A model generated the notes under the pieces. That model was not told the origin of the DNA, did no database searches, and saw only the letters and a list, made by a program, of their open reading frames with translations. From the NCBI GenBank assembly GCA_019059635.1, contig JAGVRJ010000004.1:2604001-2668000 (forward strand): a DNA stretch of 64,000 bases, read 5' to 3'. Source of the stretch: Proales similis. Taxonomy: Eukaryota; Rotifera; Eurotatoria; Ploima; Proalidae. How positions within the stretch are numbered: the first letter of the stretch is position 1; each line of letters starts with the position of its first letter. A program made the translations under genes and the position numbers. Positions 44,417-55,131 of the stretch are shown in pieces.

Positions 44417-45869
44417 TCAGGACTCGATAGGATCGAGGGCGACCTGGTCGATCACTTTCTCTATGAGTTCAATGTCGTTTGATTCACTCTCGTAGTTGGT
44501 GATGAACGGCTCGTTGAGTAAAATCTTTATGTCGGCCCGGTCCTCTGGGTCCTTCCTCAAGCTTTGGATTGGCAATTAGTAGATTGCGAGGGCACAGTGC
44601 GACAGTAGAAATCAAACCATTTGTCGACAAATAGGCAAAAGTCGTCGCTGAACTTGTCGGAGTTGAGTTTTGGCGGCTCGCTCTCGCATATGCGCCGAAT
44701 TAGGGCCAAGTAGTCCGCCTTCTCAAACGGATGCTCACCGTGCGCGATTTGAATCTTTTTTTTTGTTTAATTGTTAAGCGGCGGTTAGCTTTGTTTGACT
44801 TTTGATCAGGCAAGTAGACTTACCAAAGTTATTCCCAGACTCCAAATGTCAGACTTGACCGAGTAGCCGCCGTTCTTCTGACTTATCTTCTCCGGCTGTA
44901 TGGTGAGTAGAGTTAGAGCGAGGAAAATTCGCTTGCTCGCAAGGTTTCGCTTACGGGCATGTACTTTTCGCAGCCGATGTACGTTGAGCACATTGAGTTC
45001 TTCATGACGCCGCTGATGCCAAAGTCGCAGACCTTTATTTGGCCGTTGCGGTTGATCAGAATGTTTGAGGGCTTGACGTCACGATGTAAGAGCTGATGCT
45101 CTCGCATGCAGTTCAGCGCGTCCAGGACAGCGAACGTCAACTTGGACAGGAAGCGTTCGGTGAGCGCAATTTCCAACTGAAAAGCTTTGCGGTAGAATCT
45201 GTCCATTGACGTGTCCATGACTTCGCTCAAGATCCAAATGTAGGACTCGGCGTGCAAGGCGCCGTAGAATTTGACCAGGTGCGGCGAAGAGTCGCCTATC
45301 TTCATGGGCGCTTCCAGGTCCATAATACGAGAACTGCCGCCTGAGTTCGAATCTCCCGATATGAAATCGTCGTTGATCATCTGCTCGGCATGTGTGTGTG
45401 TGTGTGTGTTGAGCATTAGAAACTGGCTCGATGAGAAAAAGTCTACAAAGAGCGGAGCTGACCTTGACAGCCAATGTCAAATTGGACGGACGATGATACA
45501 TTTTCTTGACCGTGCCAAACTGGCCCCGACCGAGTAGGGCGCCTTCCTCAAGGTCTTCGTACCTGACCTCGTATTCTTGGCTTTGGCCATTGCCGTCCAA
45601 AATGCGAATCGTTGTACTTCGGCTCAGATTGAACTTCCTCGAAAGCGCGAATAGAGTTTGAGTAATGCAGAGCGAGCAAGACACCGGCGCTGTATTGATT
45701 GGTTTACTTTTCTTCGGGCGAAGGCTGCGCAGGTGTTGGCGGGACAATGTTCAGTCTTAGCTTGCTAGCCGACGAGGAGCGAGCTGGACCAACAAGGTTG
45801 CAGAGAAAAGCCTTGAGTGAAATGCGGTTCAACTCAAAAGTGGATTCGGAATTTACTTTTTTTGCTCAT
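44417..45869 (-). CDS. MAP kinase kinase (MKK3/6 type)
   Basis: Dual-specificity kinase of a stress MAPK cascade. The ATG at 45869 gives MSKK, and after a 73-nt intron RSSSASKLRLNIVPPTPAQP, a basic-plus-hydrophobic motif typical of MAPK docking sites. Kinase motifs: GRGQFGTVKKM (intact glycine loop), LAVK, SPHLVKFYGA, MDTSMDRFY, HRDVKPSNILI, DFGISG, activation residues in NSMCSTYIG, PPEKIS (APE read as PPE), GYSVKSDIWSLGIT. The last exon has RKDPEDRADIKILLNEPFI, an acidic helix and TGA at 44419-44417. MKK3/6 is favoured by GYSVKSD and MDTS. It shares the unusual TYIG after the activation loop with the gene at 12.5 kb, so the two are probably lineage-specific duplicates. A TG microsatellite lies in an intron at about 45392. 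Confidence 0.88.
45393..45409. repeat. (TG)n microsatellite in a MAP2K intron
   Basis: About eight TG units in an intron between the AVK exon and the exon starting MINDD. Confidence 0.7.
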
Positions 45870-46336
45870 TATCGAGGCAAACAGGCAGAGCGGCTAATTG
45901 CAATCGATTGTCGAACTCTATTCACTTGACGACTGAGCGGCTGTACGTTCACAGCGGCGCTGTAATCTCGGCTAGGTCGCAGCTCAATCCTTCACCGCAT
46001 TTGCACGTTGCAAATATTTCAACCCTGTTTTTCTCTTATCTTGCCTGCCTTCAGCCGCGCTGGTTGCCAGCCTCTCCAGCAGTGAGACTCTAGTAATTGA
46101 AATTTAATGCATCAATCGGCAGACAAAACACATACAGTCAGTCAAACAGAAAGATCGGTGGCCATTAGCATCTGACATGATTAAGAAGAGAGTCGACGAT
46201 ATTGGGGTTACTAGACGATTAGATTTATTTCTCGGATATTTGCTGGGCAAACGATTTGGCGCTTTAGTTTATTCTTTAACCCGGGACTAGGGGAGCAGCA
46301 AGAGGTTTCAGGAGACAAGGCTTCTGGGCAAATGCG
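45870..46336. other. Intergenic region between receptor and MAP2K genes
   Basis: About 470 nt between the end of the receptor gene and the start of the MAP2K gene, both minus strand. No motif is recognised. Confidence 0.4.
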
Positions 46337-48808
46337 TCAGAGTCTGGTGCCAAACGCCAGACGATGCAGACTCTCTCTGAATCGAAAGTTGTACATGTAG
46401 TAAAACACAAAGTTAAATGTCAACGTGACAAGATACAAGAACTGGGTGAGGTTGAGAATGGAGGCGGTGATCTCGTCTCTCACCGAGAGCATCTCCAAGT
46501 TTTGGCCAATCAAGCGTCTGATGTAGGTGACTACCAGGAACATGAACGAAACGGTGAGATCAGGCATGCGAAATAGAAACAAGAGCAGAGTGCTGTTTAT
46601 GACCATTTTGGTGGCGTCGTTCTCCTTCTTCTCGGCCTCGAGCGCTTTCAACGTCATGTGCGCGTTGTGCGGATGCAGCTCGTGCTCGTGCGAGATCATG
46701 TTCTTTTTGCTTCTCACATGCGCGCGCATTGTCTTTATGAGTTGAACGTCGATGGCCAGGTTGACAAGCAAGCACAGCAGGTCGTTGAATATGTAATTGA
46801 AAAAGTCAAACAGCACAAAGTAAATGATCAACGAAATGTTGTAGACGGGCACTTTTTGAAACCTGACGAATTTGTAGTCGAGGACAAATGTGTTCAGACT
46901 GGGCAAGTTGTTTGTGTAGATGAGATCGTAATAAATGTCCATGGGCTCGTAGACAAACTGAAACAACTTGGACGAGCTGAGAACGCAGCTGACGACCAGA
47001 AAGAAGATGAGCATCTTCTTCACTGACACTCGCCTGATGAGCTGAAAGAGGCGGCGTCTGTCGTCGCTCACCAGCACGTATCTGTTGGTCGAGAAGAATA
47101 TCAGACTCAGATTGCTGCAGAACTTGGCCACGTTGCCCAAGTAGTTGAGGCCGACTATTTTGAAGTATTGCGCCAGCAGAGTGGTCCTCAGCGGCGAGCA
47201 GTATATGCCCTCGTATCTGATGCATGTGTTTACGAACTGCAACATGTAGAGCGAGGAGAGGATCAAGTTGAAAAATGAGTTCAGGTACATGTACTTGAAC
47301 ATTTTCTCCTTGAACTGCTTTCGGTTGTGTCTGCTGCGCAGCGTGATCATGATCAGGCCGTTGAACAGAATGGACACGACACAGACGATCGGCTGCAGAA
47401 CGAGCAGTATCATAAAGTCAATTAGTTTAAAGTGGTCGCGCAAGTCCTCGTAGGACATGTAGCTCATGTTCACCGAGCTGCCGCTCAGTGCAGCGCAGTT
47501 TCGCAGTATTTCGTTCACGTTACAGTCCAATGGCGGAGAGCTGTCGCAGAATACGGGCTTGTCGGTGCCAGACAGTAGCGTTCCCAGTCTAAGCGAGAAC
47601 AGCTTGTTTTTGTATAGGCTTGTGTTGCTCACCAAATGGTGGTTGCTGTACAGATAGTGCAGAGTGCAACTACACTTTGGCTTCTGCAACGTCACGAACG
47701 GTATCAGCAGACGATTGAGAGGGAAATCGGCAAACAGGCAAATGTCCTCGTCCGGAAATGTGTAGTCGTTGCGCAGCAGGCTCTTGTCGTTCGCCTGCAG
47801 CGCGTACTCACCGTACGGCAGCATGTTGGCTATAAAGAGCCAGAACGCGTTCGCCTCTATTTGGTCCTCGTGCATGTTGAGCACTTGATTTGGGCTGAGG
47901 TTCACTTGCTGATTGATGGCTCTCAGCCAGTCGAGCTTCTGATGAAACAATTGCCTCAGATTGGCGTCTTTGAGCGTCAACTCTCTCAGCTGATTGGCGT
48001 TCTCAAACACGTGCGGCTCAATGATGCTCAGCTGACCGAACAGCAAAAGTCTGCTCATTGTGTTCTTAAACGCGCTCAACACCAGATGCTTGTTTATTTT
48101 GGCTCTGTACACGTGCAAGTTGACTGTTTGAACGGTCACGTTCAGCTCGGCCGTCTCTGGCAGCTCAACGAACTGAAGGCAGTTCCTCTTCACCAGCGAA
48201 TGTATGAGGCCGGTCATTGTCAACAGGTTGCTGATTACCGCATTTTTCAAATAGAGCGGACAGAACTCGGTTGAGTATCTGTTGCTGTGATCGAACACCA
48301 TTTGCTTGACAACCAACTTGGACACATTCAATCGGCCCGACTCGCTCAGCTCTCTGCACTCGTTCACGCTAATCGGCCTCTGCTGGTAAAATGTCTGAAT
48401 GCGGCTGTATTGAAACTTGACAACCGAGTGCGGAATTCTGCTCAATCGATTCAGGTCGAGCGCGTGAAAGTGGAAAACGTTCAGCTGCTGGCAATAGTGG
48501 AATTGAACCAGCAGATTGAACGGATCGATTGAACTGTCCAAGACGAGCATGGATCGTCGCGCCACCAAATGAACGTCAACTTGTTCGCTTCTGGCGAGCG
48601 TCTGGTTCAAATGGCATTTTTCAATTTGATCGCCATCGACTGTGAATTTGACAACGTTGGTGGCGAATGTTTTTATCACCTTGCATTGCTCCTCCTCTTG
48701 GCTTTGGGCGATCGCCTTTCGGACTTGTGCATTCACAATTTGAACGCGACGCAACCACACAACCAGCAGCAGACAGAACGTGGCCACGTATTTGAATGCG
48801 TTCGCCAT
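46337..48808 (-). CDS. Orphan rhodopsin-like receptor with large ectodomain
   Basis: Single exon, 823 residues. The ATG at 48808 starts a signal peptide (MANAFKYVATFCLLLVVWL). The ectodomain of about 440 residues has leucine-rich segments (QLRELTLKDANLRQLF) and ends in a cysteine cluster (ICLFADFPLNRLLIPFV, CSCTLHYLY, CDSSPPLDC) that looks like an LRR C-terminal cap. Then seven helices: LIDFMILLVLQPIVCVVSI with FNGLIMI (helix 1), MYLNSFFNLILSSLYML (2), NYLGNVAKFCSNLSLIFFS with TNRYVLV at the DRY position (3), MLIFFLVVSCVL (4), IIYFVLFDFFNYIF (5), TLLLFLFRMPDLTVSFMFL (6) and LYLVTLTFNFVFYYMYN (7). A His/Lys-rich loop lies between helices 5 and 6. Paralogue of the gene at 14.1-15.8 kb. Ligand unknown. 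TATA box upstream. Confidence 0.8.
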   Translation of the reverse strand: MANAFKYVATFCLLLVVWLRRVQIVNAQVRKAIAQSQEEEQCKVIKTFATNVVKFTVDGDQIEKCHLNQTLARSEQVDVHLVARRSMLVLDSSIDPFNLLVQFHYCQQLNVFHFHALDLNRLSRIPHSVVKFQYSRIQTFYQQRPISVNECRELSESGRLNVSKLVVKQMVFDHSNRYSTEFCPLYLKNAVISNLLTMTGLIHSLVKRNCLQFVELPETAELNVTVQTVNLHVYRAKINKHLVLSAFKNTMSRLLLFGQLSIIEPHVFENANQLRELTLKDANLRQLFHQKLDWLRAINQQVNLSPNQVLNMHEDQIEANAFWLFIANMLPYGEYALQANDKSLLRNDYTFPDEDICLFADFPLNRLLIPFVTLQKPKCSCTLHYLYSNHHLVSNTSLYKNKLFSLRLGTLLSGTDKPVFCDSSPPLDCNVNEILRNCAALSGSSVNMSYMSYEDLRDHFKLIDFMILLVLQPIVCVVSILFNGLIMITLRSRHNRKQFKEKMFKYMYLNSFFNLILSSLYMLQFVNTCIRYEGIYCSPLRTTLLAQYFKIVGLNYLGNVAKFCSNLSLIFFSTNRYVLVSDDRRRLFQLIRRVSVKKMLIFFLVVSCVLSSSKLFQFVYEPMDIYYDLIYTNNLPSLNTFVLDYKFVRFQKVPVYNISLIIYFVLFDFFNYIFNDLLCLLVNLAIDVQLIKTMRAHVRSKKNMISHEHELHPHNAHMTLKALEAEKKENDATKMVINSTLLLFLFRMPDLTVSFMFLVVTYIRRLIGQNLEMLSVRDEITASILNLTQFLYLVTLTFNFVFYYMYNFRFRESLHRLAFGTRL

Positions 48809-48859
48809 TTTTTCCTATTCTTTGCCTCACTGTTTCTGATGATTTTCGATCGTTTGCTT

Positions 48860-48867
48860 TTATACAA
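48860..48867 (-). promoter_or_regulatory. TATA box of the receptor gene
   Basis: Minus-strand TATAAAAG about 52 nt before the ATG at 48808, which would give a leader of about 25 nt. Confidence 0.5.
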
Positions 48868-49027
48868 ACGGCCGTGAGAGCAAATCAACCGACGGCGCAA
48901 CATGAGATTCGAGCCAGAAAAACAGCCACAAAACGAAAAAGATGTGAATTTGACGCCATTCTGCTTTGTTTTAATGTTTTCTATTGATTTTTGCTATAAA
49001 GCAGCATTAGAGGCTGCCCGCGCACAG

Positions 49028-49058
<31 letters not shown>

Positions 49059-50111
49059 TGCGTCACATGAACATATTCTTGAGGGACCTTTTTTGACGAT
49101 ATTCGAGTGCTCACGTCCGTAAGCGAAGCGTCTCAAGCCATTTAATCGCATTGTCATCCAATCCATCGTGTCTGGTGGTTCTTTTTTTTTTCAAAGGTTC
49201 AGCAGTGCCCGTTCAGACGCTGCAGTGAATAAGAGCTCGGACGAAATTGAAATTATTTTCAGCTTTTGAGCAAACATTTTTCACAAACGAGCCCTTGAGA
49301 GAAGCAGAAATCAATTTTCTTTAATTTAAAAATTGCTGCTATTCAATTTTAGATTTAAGAACGTTTGCTCAAGTTTAAAAAGGGCGAGGATGGCTGACTG
49401 GCCAAAGCAAAGAGACCATTCGGTTAGACGAAGCCCAAATTGCCTGTCCCAATCATTCAGTCAAGCAAGTCGCAAGAGAGCAGCACAGCACGATTTAAGC
49501 CAATATTTGCACGTCAAGTGTCGACGCAACGCTCAAAACGGTTGCTAACTAATTTTGTCGAAGCCACTGGATCAGCCAAATAGAACTAATTACAGCAGCC
49601 AATTGAGAGAGAGCGAACGCCGCGACGCCTAGGAACTAAAGTCAGTAAAGAGGCAAATCCAGAGAGAGAGAGAGAGAGCGAGCTGCACAGTTTTGTTTTT
49701 GCAACGCTCTTTGCTGTCAAGCTTCTGGCATGCGATGGCAGTTTCAGTTCTCTACCTTTCTGGCTTTGAGGTGCGCGCGGCTGCTTTTTTTTTCTTTTCT
49801 CGCTCCCTAGGCTCTATTAGCCGGTCTCGCAGCCATAAGAGGCAATCATCAAAACAAATAAACGCCGTTTAACAACATTCATTTATTGACTCCCTGCTCC
49901 GTCATGGCGATGCTTATTGCCATACACACACACACACACCGATTTGAAGGAACTGCCAGCCTCTAGACTCGTGTGTGTGTGTGTGTGTGGAGAATGGGGC
50001 GGCGAAGGCGATTATGATCGGCTATTTGAATATTTGCGATCAATTCTCGATTCAGTTTAGTTTAGAAAGTTGCAAGCGGCGCTCGTTGACTGACTGGCTG
50101 GTTGAGCAAAC
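48868..50111. other. Long divergent intergenic region with microsatellites
   Basis: Between the receptor gene (-) and the SAXO-like gene (+). Contains a CA run (about 49028-49053), a GA run (about 49662-49678) and facing (AC)n and (GT)n runs (49924-49939 and 49971-49989). No gene is supported. Confidence 0.45.
49924..49989. repeat. (AC)n and (GT)n runs in inverted arrangement
   Basis: An AC run and a GT run of similar length lie about 32 nt apart and could pair into a hairpin. Confidence 0.65.
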
Positions 50112-51524
50112 ATGCCTACAATCCACAACCCGGACTGGAGTGAACTGCGTCTCTCCGACTTTCCCAATTTCAAGTGCCTCTGTGAACTGTGCGAATGCGG
50201 GTAAGGTGCCGATTCGGCCCTGCTGACGACCTGCCGATCTAAGAAATGGCCAAATCAGATGCTTCGAGCGCAGCAAGCTAAAACATTCCGACCAATGCAA
50301 AAAGACTCAGCTGAAACGAGTCAAGACCATACCGGACGAAGAGAGAGAGCCTCTGAAGGCGACCAGTCTCTACTCGGAGACCTATCGTCCCTTTGACTAC
50401 GTTCCTTCGCTTTCGAGCGCCGAGCCGATCAGCTCATCTGGCAAAATAAAGGCAAGTTTTAGTTCAGCTCTTGCATTTGCGCTCTTGCTCTAATCAGCAG
50501 CAACTTAACCAGACAGAAATGCCGCGGAGACTGAAGCCCAAGGAGGGAAGGTAAGCTTGTCCCTTTCTTCTTCTCTTTTTGACGCCTGTTTATGTTGTTG
50601 AAGCATTGAGCTGCCAGAGAAGAGTGAGAAGCTGTCGTCCAACACGACAAACAAAGAGCACTTCCGCAGCTGGCGTCAATCGGCCGAGCTTCCATTCGCC
50701 GAGTATCCAGTATTCGCCGACAAACTCATCTACCCGAACACAAAGAGGCATTACACGACCACAAACGAGGAGCTGCTGAGTGCGGCGACCAAGTCAAATT
50801 TGAAACGAACACAGACGACCGCGATCGATCTGTTCCATAATCAGTTCAGAGTGAATCAGGGCCGACGAATGAACCTGGACACGGTCTACACGAACGATTT
50901 CAAGAAGAGAGCGCTCATCAAGCCGCAGCTCATTGACCGTAACGTTGTCGAGACGCAGATGAGCACCAAGACCTACGTGAAAATGCCTATGGAAACGGTC
51001 ACCCAGTCGATGGTCGACTACGGCCAAATCGATCCGGACGCTTACAGGCCAGTGCGCTACACTGCCAGTCCAAGTGGCGATCTGTTCGCCTCAAAGTTGA
51101 ATAAAAGTCTGAGACCACTGGCGACTTCGTACGGCACGAATTACTCGGCGTCTCACGATTTTAAACAGCTGCCTAGTCCAGCTCGGTCGAGCGATAACGA
51201 AAATCGAACCATGTTCGGCCAGTCGCACTTGACGCACAAGAAAACGATCGTAAGCTGCCTCTCGTAAGGTCGCTGAATGAAACTCTCAACTTGACTTGTA
51301 AATAATAGAAATATTTAACCACGTTCGACAATCACATGGTGCCCTCGCTGCGAATCAAAGACGTGGTCAGACGAAGTCAACAAGGCGAGCAGCTGGACAA
51401 CACTGACCCTGTGTCCACCACCTATCAGCAAGATTACAAAACTCGCGGCTTTGACGTCTGTATGGCAAAGGCCTACAGCATAATTGAGTCCAAACGCAGC
51501 AAGCAGTCGTCGACAGAAGCCTAA
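50112..51524 (+). CDS. SAXO/MAP6-like stabiliser of axonemal microtubules
   Basis: Binds and stabilises microtubules of cilia and sperm flagella (family knowledge). The ATG at 50112 gives MPTIHNPDW, followed by the diagnostic cysteine motif CLCELCECG; an intron then joins CFERSKLKHSDQC. Downstream are SAXO-like units: TSLYSETYRPFDY, SSNTTNKEHFRSW and ATSYGTNYSASHDF, with repeated aromatic-charged words. Five exons or more; one intron (50452-50497) uses a GC donor (AAG|GCAAG) and a tandem CAGCAG acceptor. The protein of about 420 residues ends SIIESKRSKQSSTEA. An AATAAA at 51611 follows. The gene indicates that the organism has ciliary or flagellar axonemes. SAXO1 versus SAXO2 cannot be decided. 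Confidence 0.78.
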
Positions 51525-51610
51525 CCAGCCATGTGAATGTGGTTTAATTAAATTTAGATTGCAGTGGCTGGCTGCAGCTGCTGCAAGATCGAGATCGAAC
51601 CCGCAATTTT

Positions 51611-51616
51611 AATAAA
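51611..51616 (+). terminator. Poly(A) signal AATAAA
   Basis: AATAAA about 87 nt after the stop codon of the SAXO-like gene. Confidence 0.5.
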
Positions 51617-52553
51617 CTCAAAAATTCAAATCTGACTTCAATCTGACCCGATTATTTTTATATGCTTGCTAACTTGCGAGTTTTTTTATTTCTAAAATGT
51701 TGCGTTGCATAAATAAGTTAACTTGTGTGATTTTTGTGCGTGTCAAAAATGAAAGGCAATTGAGAAAACGAGAATGATTAAGTTCGTTGTGATTGCCTGT
51801 TGTGCTTGAGTATTCGAGTAAATAGATTGGCAAAGCGTGATTGACTGACTGAGCCGGCTAGAGCAGGCGGCCGATCCGGTCAAGGGTGGCTATTGGTGCT
51901 TTCTGTGCATGAAAGGGCCCTTTAGTTTGCTCTCTGGCAGCCAAGTAAATATTCATCAACGTCAATGCATCGTGTAACTATCAGCATCGTAGAGACTGAC
52001 AAGCGCCATTTAGCCGATAGACAATTAAATTTGAGAAAAAATCGCCAAGCGACTTGAAAAACCAATGAGAACAATGTCTTGTCGTGTTGGTGATTTTTTG
52101 CATTCGGTTTCAGGCTCTTGTTGGCTTTGTCCTTTTTTTTTTTTGCTCTGGACCAGTAGATGGCCGGTGCTCAAGTTTGTGTATAAATTCTGGAAAATGA
52201 AAAAAACAAAGAAACAATCAAATAGAAATATACGTTCGGAAAAAAGGAGCGTGTCTGACAGGTAGAAGAGTAACAAATGTAAATGATGGCTGCAATAAAC
52301 AATAAATAAATAGACAAACAAGTAACAATGATGTAACAACTGTTCGATAGAACGAGCCGGTGAGTAAATGAGCGTTTTAGAATGTAGGAGTTTGATTCGG
52401 AGTCAAGATGCCGCCGAGGCAATGTGGTTTCAAGAGGCGGCCAGAGACTAGGTCTTGAAGGGCCAGCCTGACTAGATCGTCTTGGACATGAGCCACTCTT
52501 AGAGTGTGGCTAATTCGAGCGCGCAATTTAGGCTTCTATCTGTACATGTGAGA
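51617..52553. other. Intergenic, convergent
   Basis: AT-rich sequence between the SAXO-like gene (+) and the polyQ protein gene (-). Contains T-runs near 52130-52143 and AATAAATAAATA near 52301, but no supported gene. Confidence 0.4.
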
Positions 52554-55131
52554 TTAGCAGCGATTGGCAAACAGGAGACTGCTGCTCGGGTTCGACAGGA
52601 TAAAGTCGGCCTGGGGCGTCTTCTTCTCCTGGCTCATGAACTGCTGCAGATTCGTGTGCGGATTGAACAGCATCGGCATCTTGGCGCCCAGGTCGAGCTG
52701 CTTGGAAAAATTGGCTGCCAGCTTCATGATGTTCATCTGCTGCTGCTGTTGTTGCTGTTGTTGCTGTTGCTGCTGCTGATGATGGTGAGATTGCTGTGAT
52801 GGCTGTTGTTTACTCAGAGTCGAAGGCTTGAGTGTCTGCATGGAGCTAAGCACTTGCTGCTTGAACTCGTCCTTCAGTCGAATATATTTCACCGGCTTCT
52901 CCTCGTCCATTCGTTCGTAGAGATCGACCGCGATTTGCTGCAGTTCAGTGCTGACAATCAGCGACATTTGCTTGAGCAGGCGGCTCATGTTTGTGTTGTT
53001 GGCGCCGTTCTTGCCGGAGAAATTCATGCTGGTGGTGAACTTGTTCAGACACGGCACACACTTTAGCTGCACGATGGCCATTTTCAGCTTTTCGTGATTG
53101 GCGCGCTCAAGAGTGCAGAGGAAATGCGAATACTTCATCTCGTCGTTTTTCTCTTTGGAAAGCTCACGCTTCAGGATCATGAGTATTTCGAACAGAGCGT
53201 TGAAGCCGACCACCTGGCGAGTGTCGGCGTCTATGTTCAAGTATTTAAGCAAAAGCGACTCAATGTGGGCACGCGCGACACTGGGCAGTCTGCGGCTCAT
53301 CAGCTCGTCGATCGGTTTGTTTATTGTGCTCTTTGACAAGAACATGGCCAGTATGCGTCTCGTCTCGCCGAGTACGTCGCTGTATTCAAACACTGGATGA
53401 GCGGTGTGCACTTGAATTAGCGCCGATCGATTGTCACGGATCTGCACATAGTCCTTTAGCTGGGCGATGAGCTCGTCTATTCGCGAGCAAGCGTAGTCGC
53501 GCAGACAAAACCAAAGGTGGTTGCTGCGATCGCACTCGTTCTCGCCCATCGGCGATGCACTGCAGTCGGACAGAGCCGAGCAGTCAGACGTCTGCAGGAA
53601 GCAGCTCTGCGACCATGTGGGCGAGTGCGACACGCTTGACGAGGAGGTCGGCGAGGAGACGCTGCTGCCGAACGAGCTCGAGAACTGATTGCTGAACAAA
53701 GAGAACGAGAAGACGTTGCTCGACTTTCTCGACACGGTTGACGTCTCGCAGCCGTACTTTTCCTTTAGTCGGTCGACATACCAGACGTCGAGCCAGTTCT
53801 TGACTATGCCGTTCTCGAAGCGGCTCGGCTCGTAGAATGTGGTCAAGTTGATCTGGAAAGCCTTTAGACACATGGACGAGGTGAGCTGAACGAACTCGAC
53901 CACTCGGTCAAGACTCTCGATCTCCTCGCGAGTGATGCGCACGAACCGCTTGAGTATGTCGCAGTTGAGCAGGCGTCTGAGCGTTCGATAGCCGTAATGA
54001 GTGTTTGACAGCTGGTAGTTGAAATGCTTGTGAAACGAGGGCACTATTGGCTGGCCGTAGATCTGAATGAGCTCGCGAGTGTAAAACGTCTCGTCCTCTT
54101 GCAAGCAAGCCGACTGGTCGATTTGATTACCGGCCTGATTGAGCTTGCACTCGTTGGTCAGAAGGGCCCTGTGTCTGGGCCGCTCTTTAAGCAACAAGAA
54201 CAACTTCTCGCCGAGCGCTTCGGTTCGCAGCTGCTCCTCGCTTGTTTGAACTAACTCAAGCGAACAATTGAAAGTGACACAGAGAGAGAGAGAGTACAAG
54301 ATTTAGAATGCTCACCGATCTCGTTTAGACAAATGCTGGTGCCCACCGAGTCGTCGTAGACGGTGAAAAAGTCGTTAGTGAACGCCACGCCCTTGGCGCG
54401 GTCAAGCGGGTTCATGTCCCTCAGACGCTTGGCCTCGTACTCTGGCTTCACGTAGTAGGAGAAGCGAAGCATTCCGTTCTCTTCTGAGCTCTTGATCAGC
54501 TCCATTCTCGTGGTCTTTTCGTTCTCTTCGACTCGAAACGGATTCGACCTCATGATCACTTCGACGTTGACTTTTTTGGCGCCGCCCGAGTTCATCGCCA
54601 TGCTGCTCAGCGAGCAGGTAGTGGCGCTCGGCGTCATTCTCGTGCCCGGCCCGAGGTCAGTGAGTGGATCAATGATGGCGTTGCTCAACTGGCCGAGCTC
54701 TTCGTTTCGCTTCTTTTTGGAGTCCTTGTCCTTCTCCAGAGTGATGTAGCACTTTAGCTTTATGCAGTCGTTGTGAAGCGATATCTCAAACGAGCGAGCT
54801 ATATTCACAAAGCCTAAGCTTAGCCGGCACGAACGTGACATGAACAGCGCTTACAGTCAAGAATGGCCTTGGCGAACTCTTCCAGGCTCAGCGTCTCCGA
54901 TTTCTCTTTTTCCAATATTTTCTCCGCATTCTCTTTGAAGTCGAGCACCTTTCTGTAGGCCGAGTTTATCACACTCTCTGGCGGGTAGTGGGCGTTCAAC
55001 GACGCAATATATATGCTCTGACAATTCTATGCATCGAACGCGTGAGAGGCCCGCTCGAATCGAGGCGAGAAATGGTGCTTGTGTTTACTAACATTAACGT
55101 TCTCTGTACAGATCTTGCGCTTATTCGGCAT
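52554..55131 (-). CDS. Unidentified large cytosolic protein with C-terminal polyQ tract
   Basis: I read at least four exons: MPNKRKICTENVN (from 55131), SIYIASLNAHYPPESVINSA...LSLEEFAKAILD, then SRSFEISLHNDCIKLKCYI up to GTSICLNEI, then the long exon 54245-52554. Together about 830 residues. The first 300 residues have beta-rich parts (a PH- or C2-like fold is possible). The rest is mostly helical: HFNYQLSNTHYGYRTLRRLL, FYEPSRFENGIVKNWLDVWY, ILAMFLSKSTINKPIDELM. A Ser-rich loop divides it near the middle. About 15 glutamines follow HHH near the end. I do not recognise the family; the well-preserved, non-repetitive sequence suggests a conserved gene. No signal peptide or membrane helix. Confidence 0.65.
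52739..52788. repeat. CTG/CAG tract encoding polyglutamine
   Basis: Run of CTG/TTG on the + strand encoding about 15 Gln on the minus strand, near the end of the unidentified gene. CAA/CAG mixing makes it less slippery than a pure repeat. Confidence 0.8.

Noticed and set aside
45340-45360. GTTCGAATC word resembling a tRNA B box
   Set aside because: It lies within a MAP2K exon, and no A box or cloverleaf is formed around it.
52065-52422. Hydrophobic minus-strand ORFs at 52.0-52.4 kb
   Set aside because: AT-rich 3' region of convergent genes; Phe/Leu/Ile content comes from T-runs, no family match.
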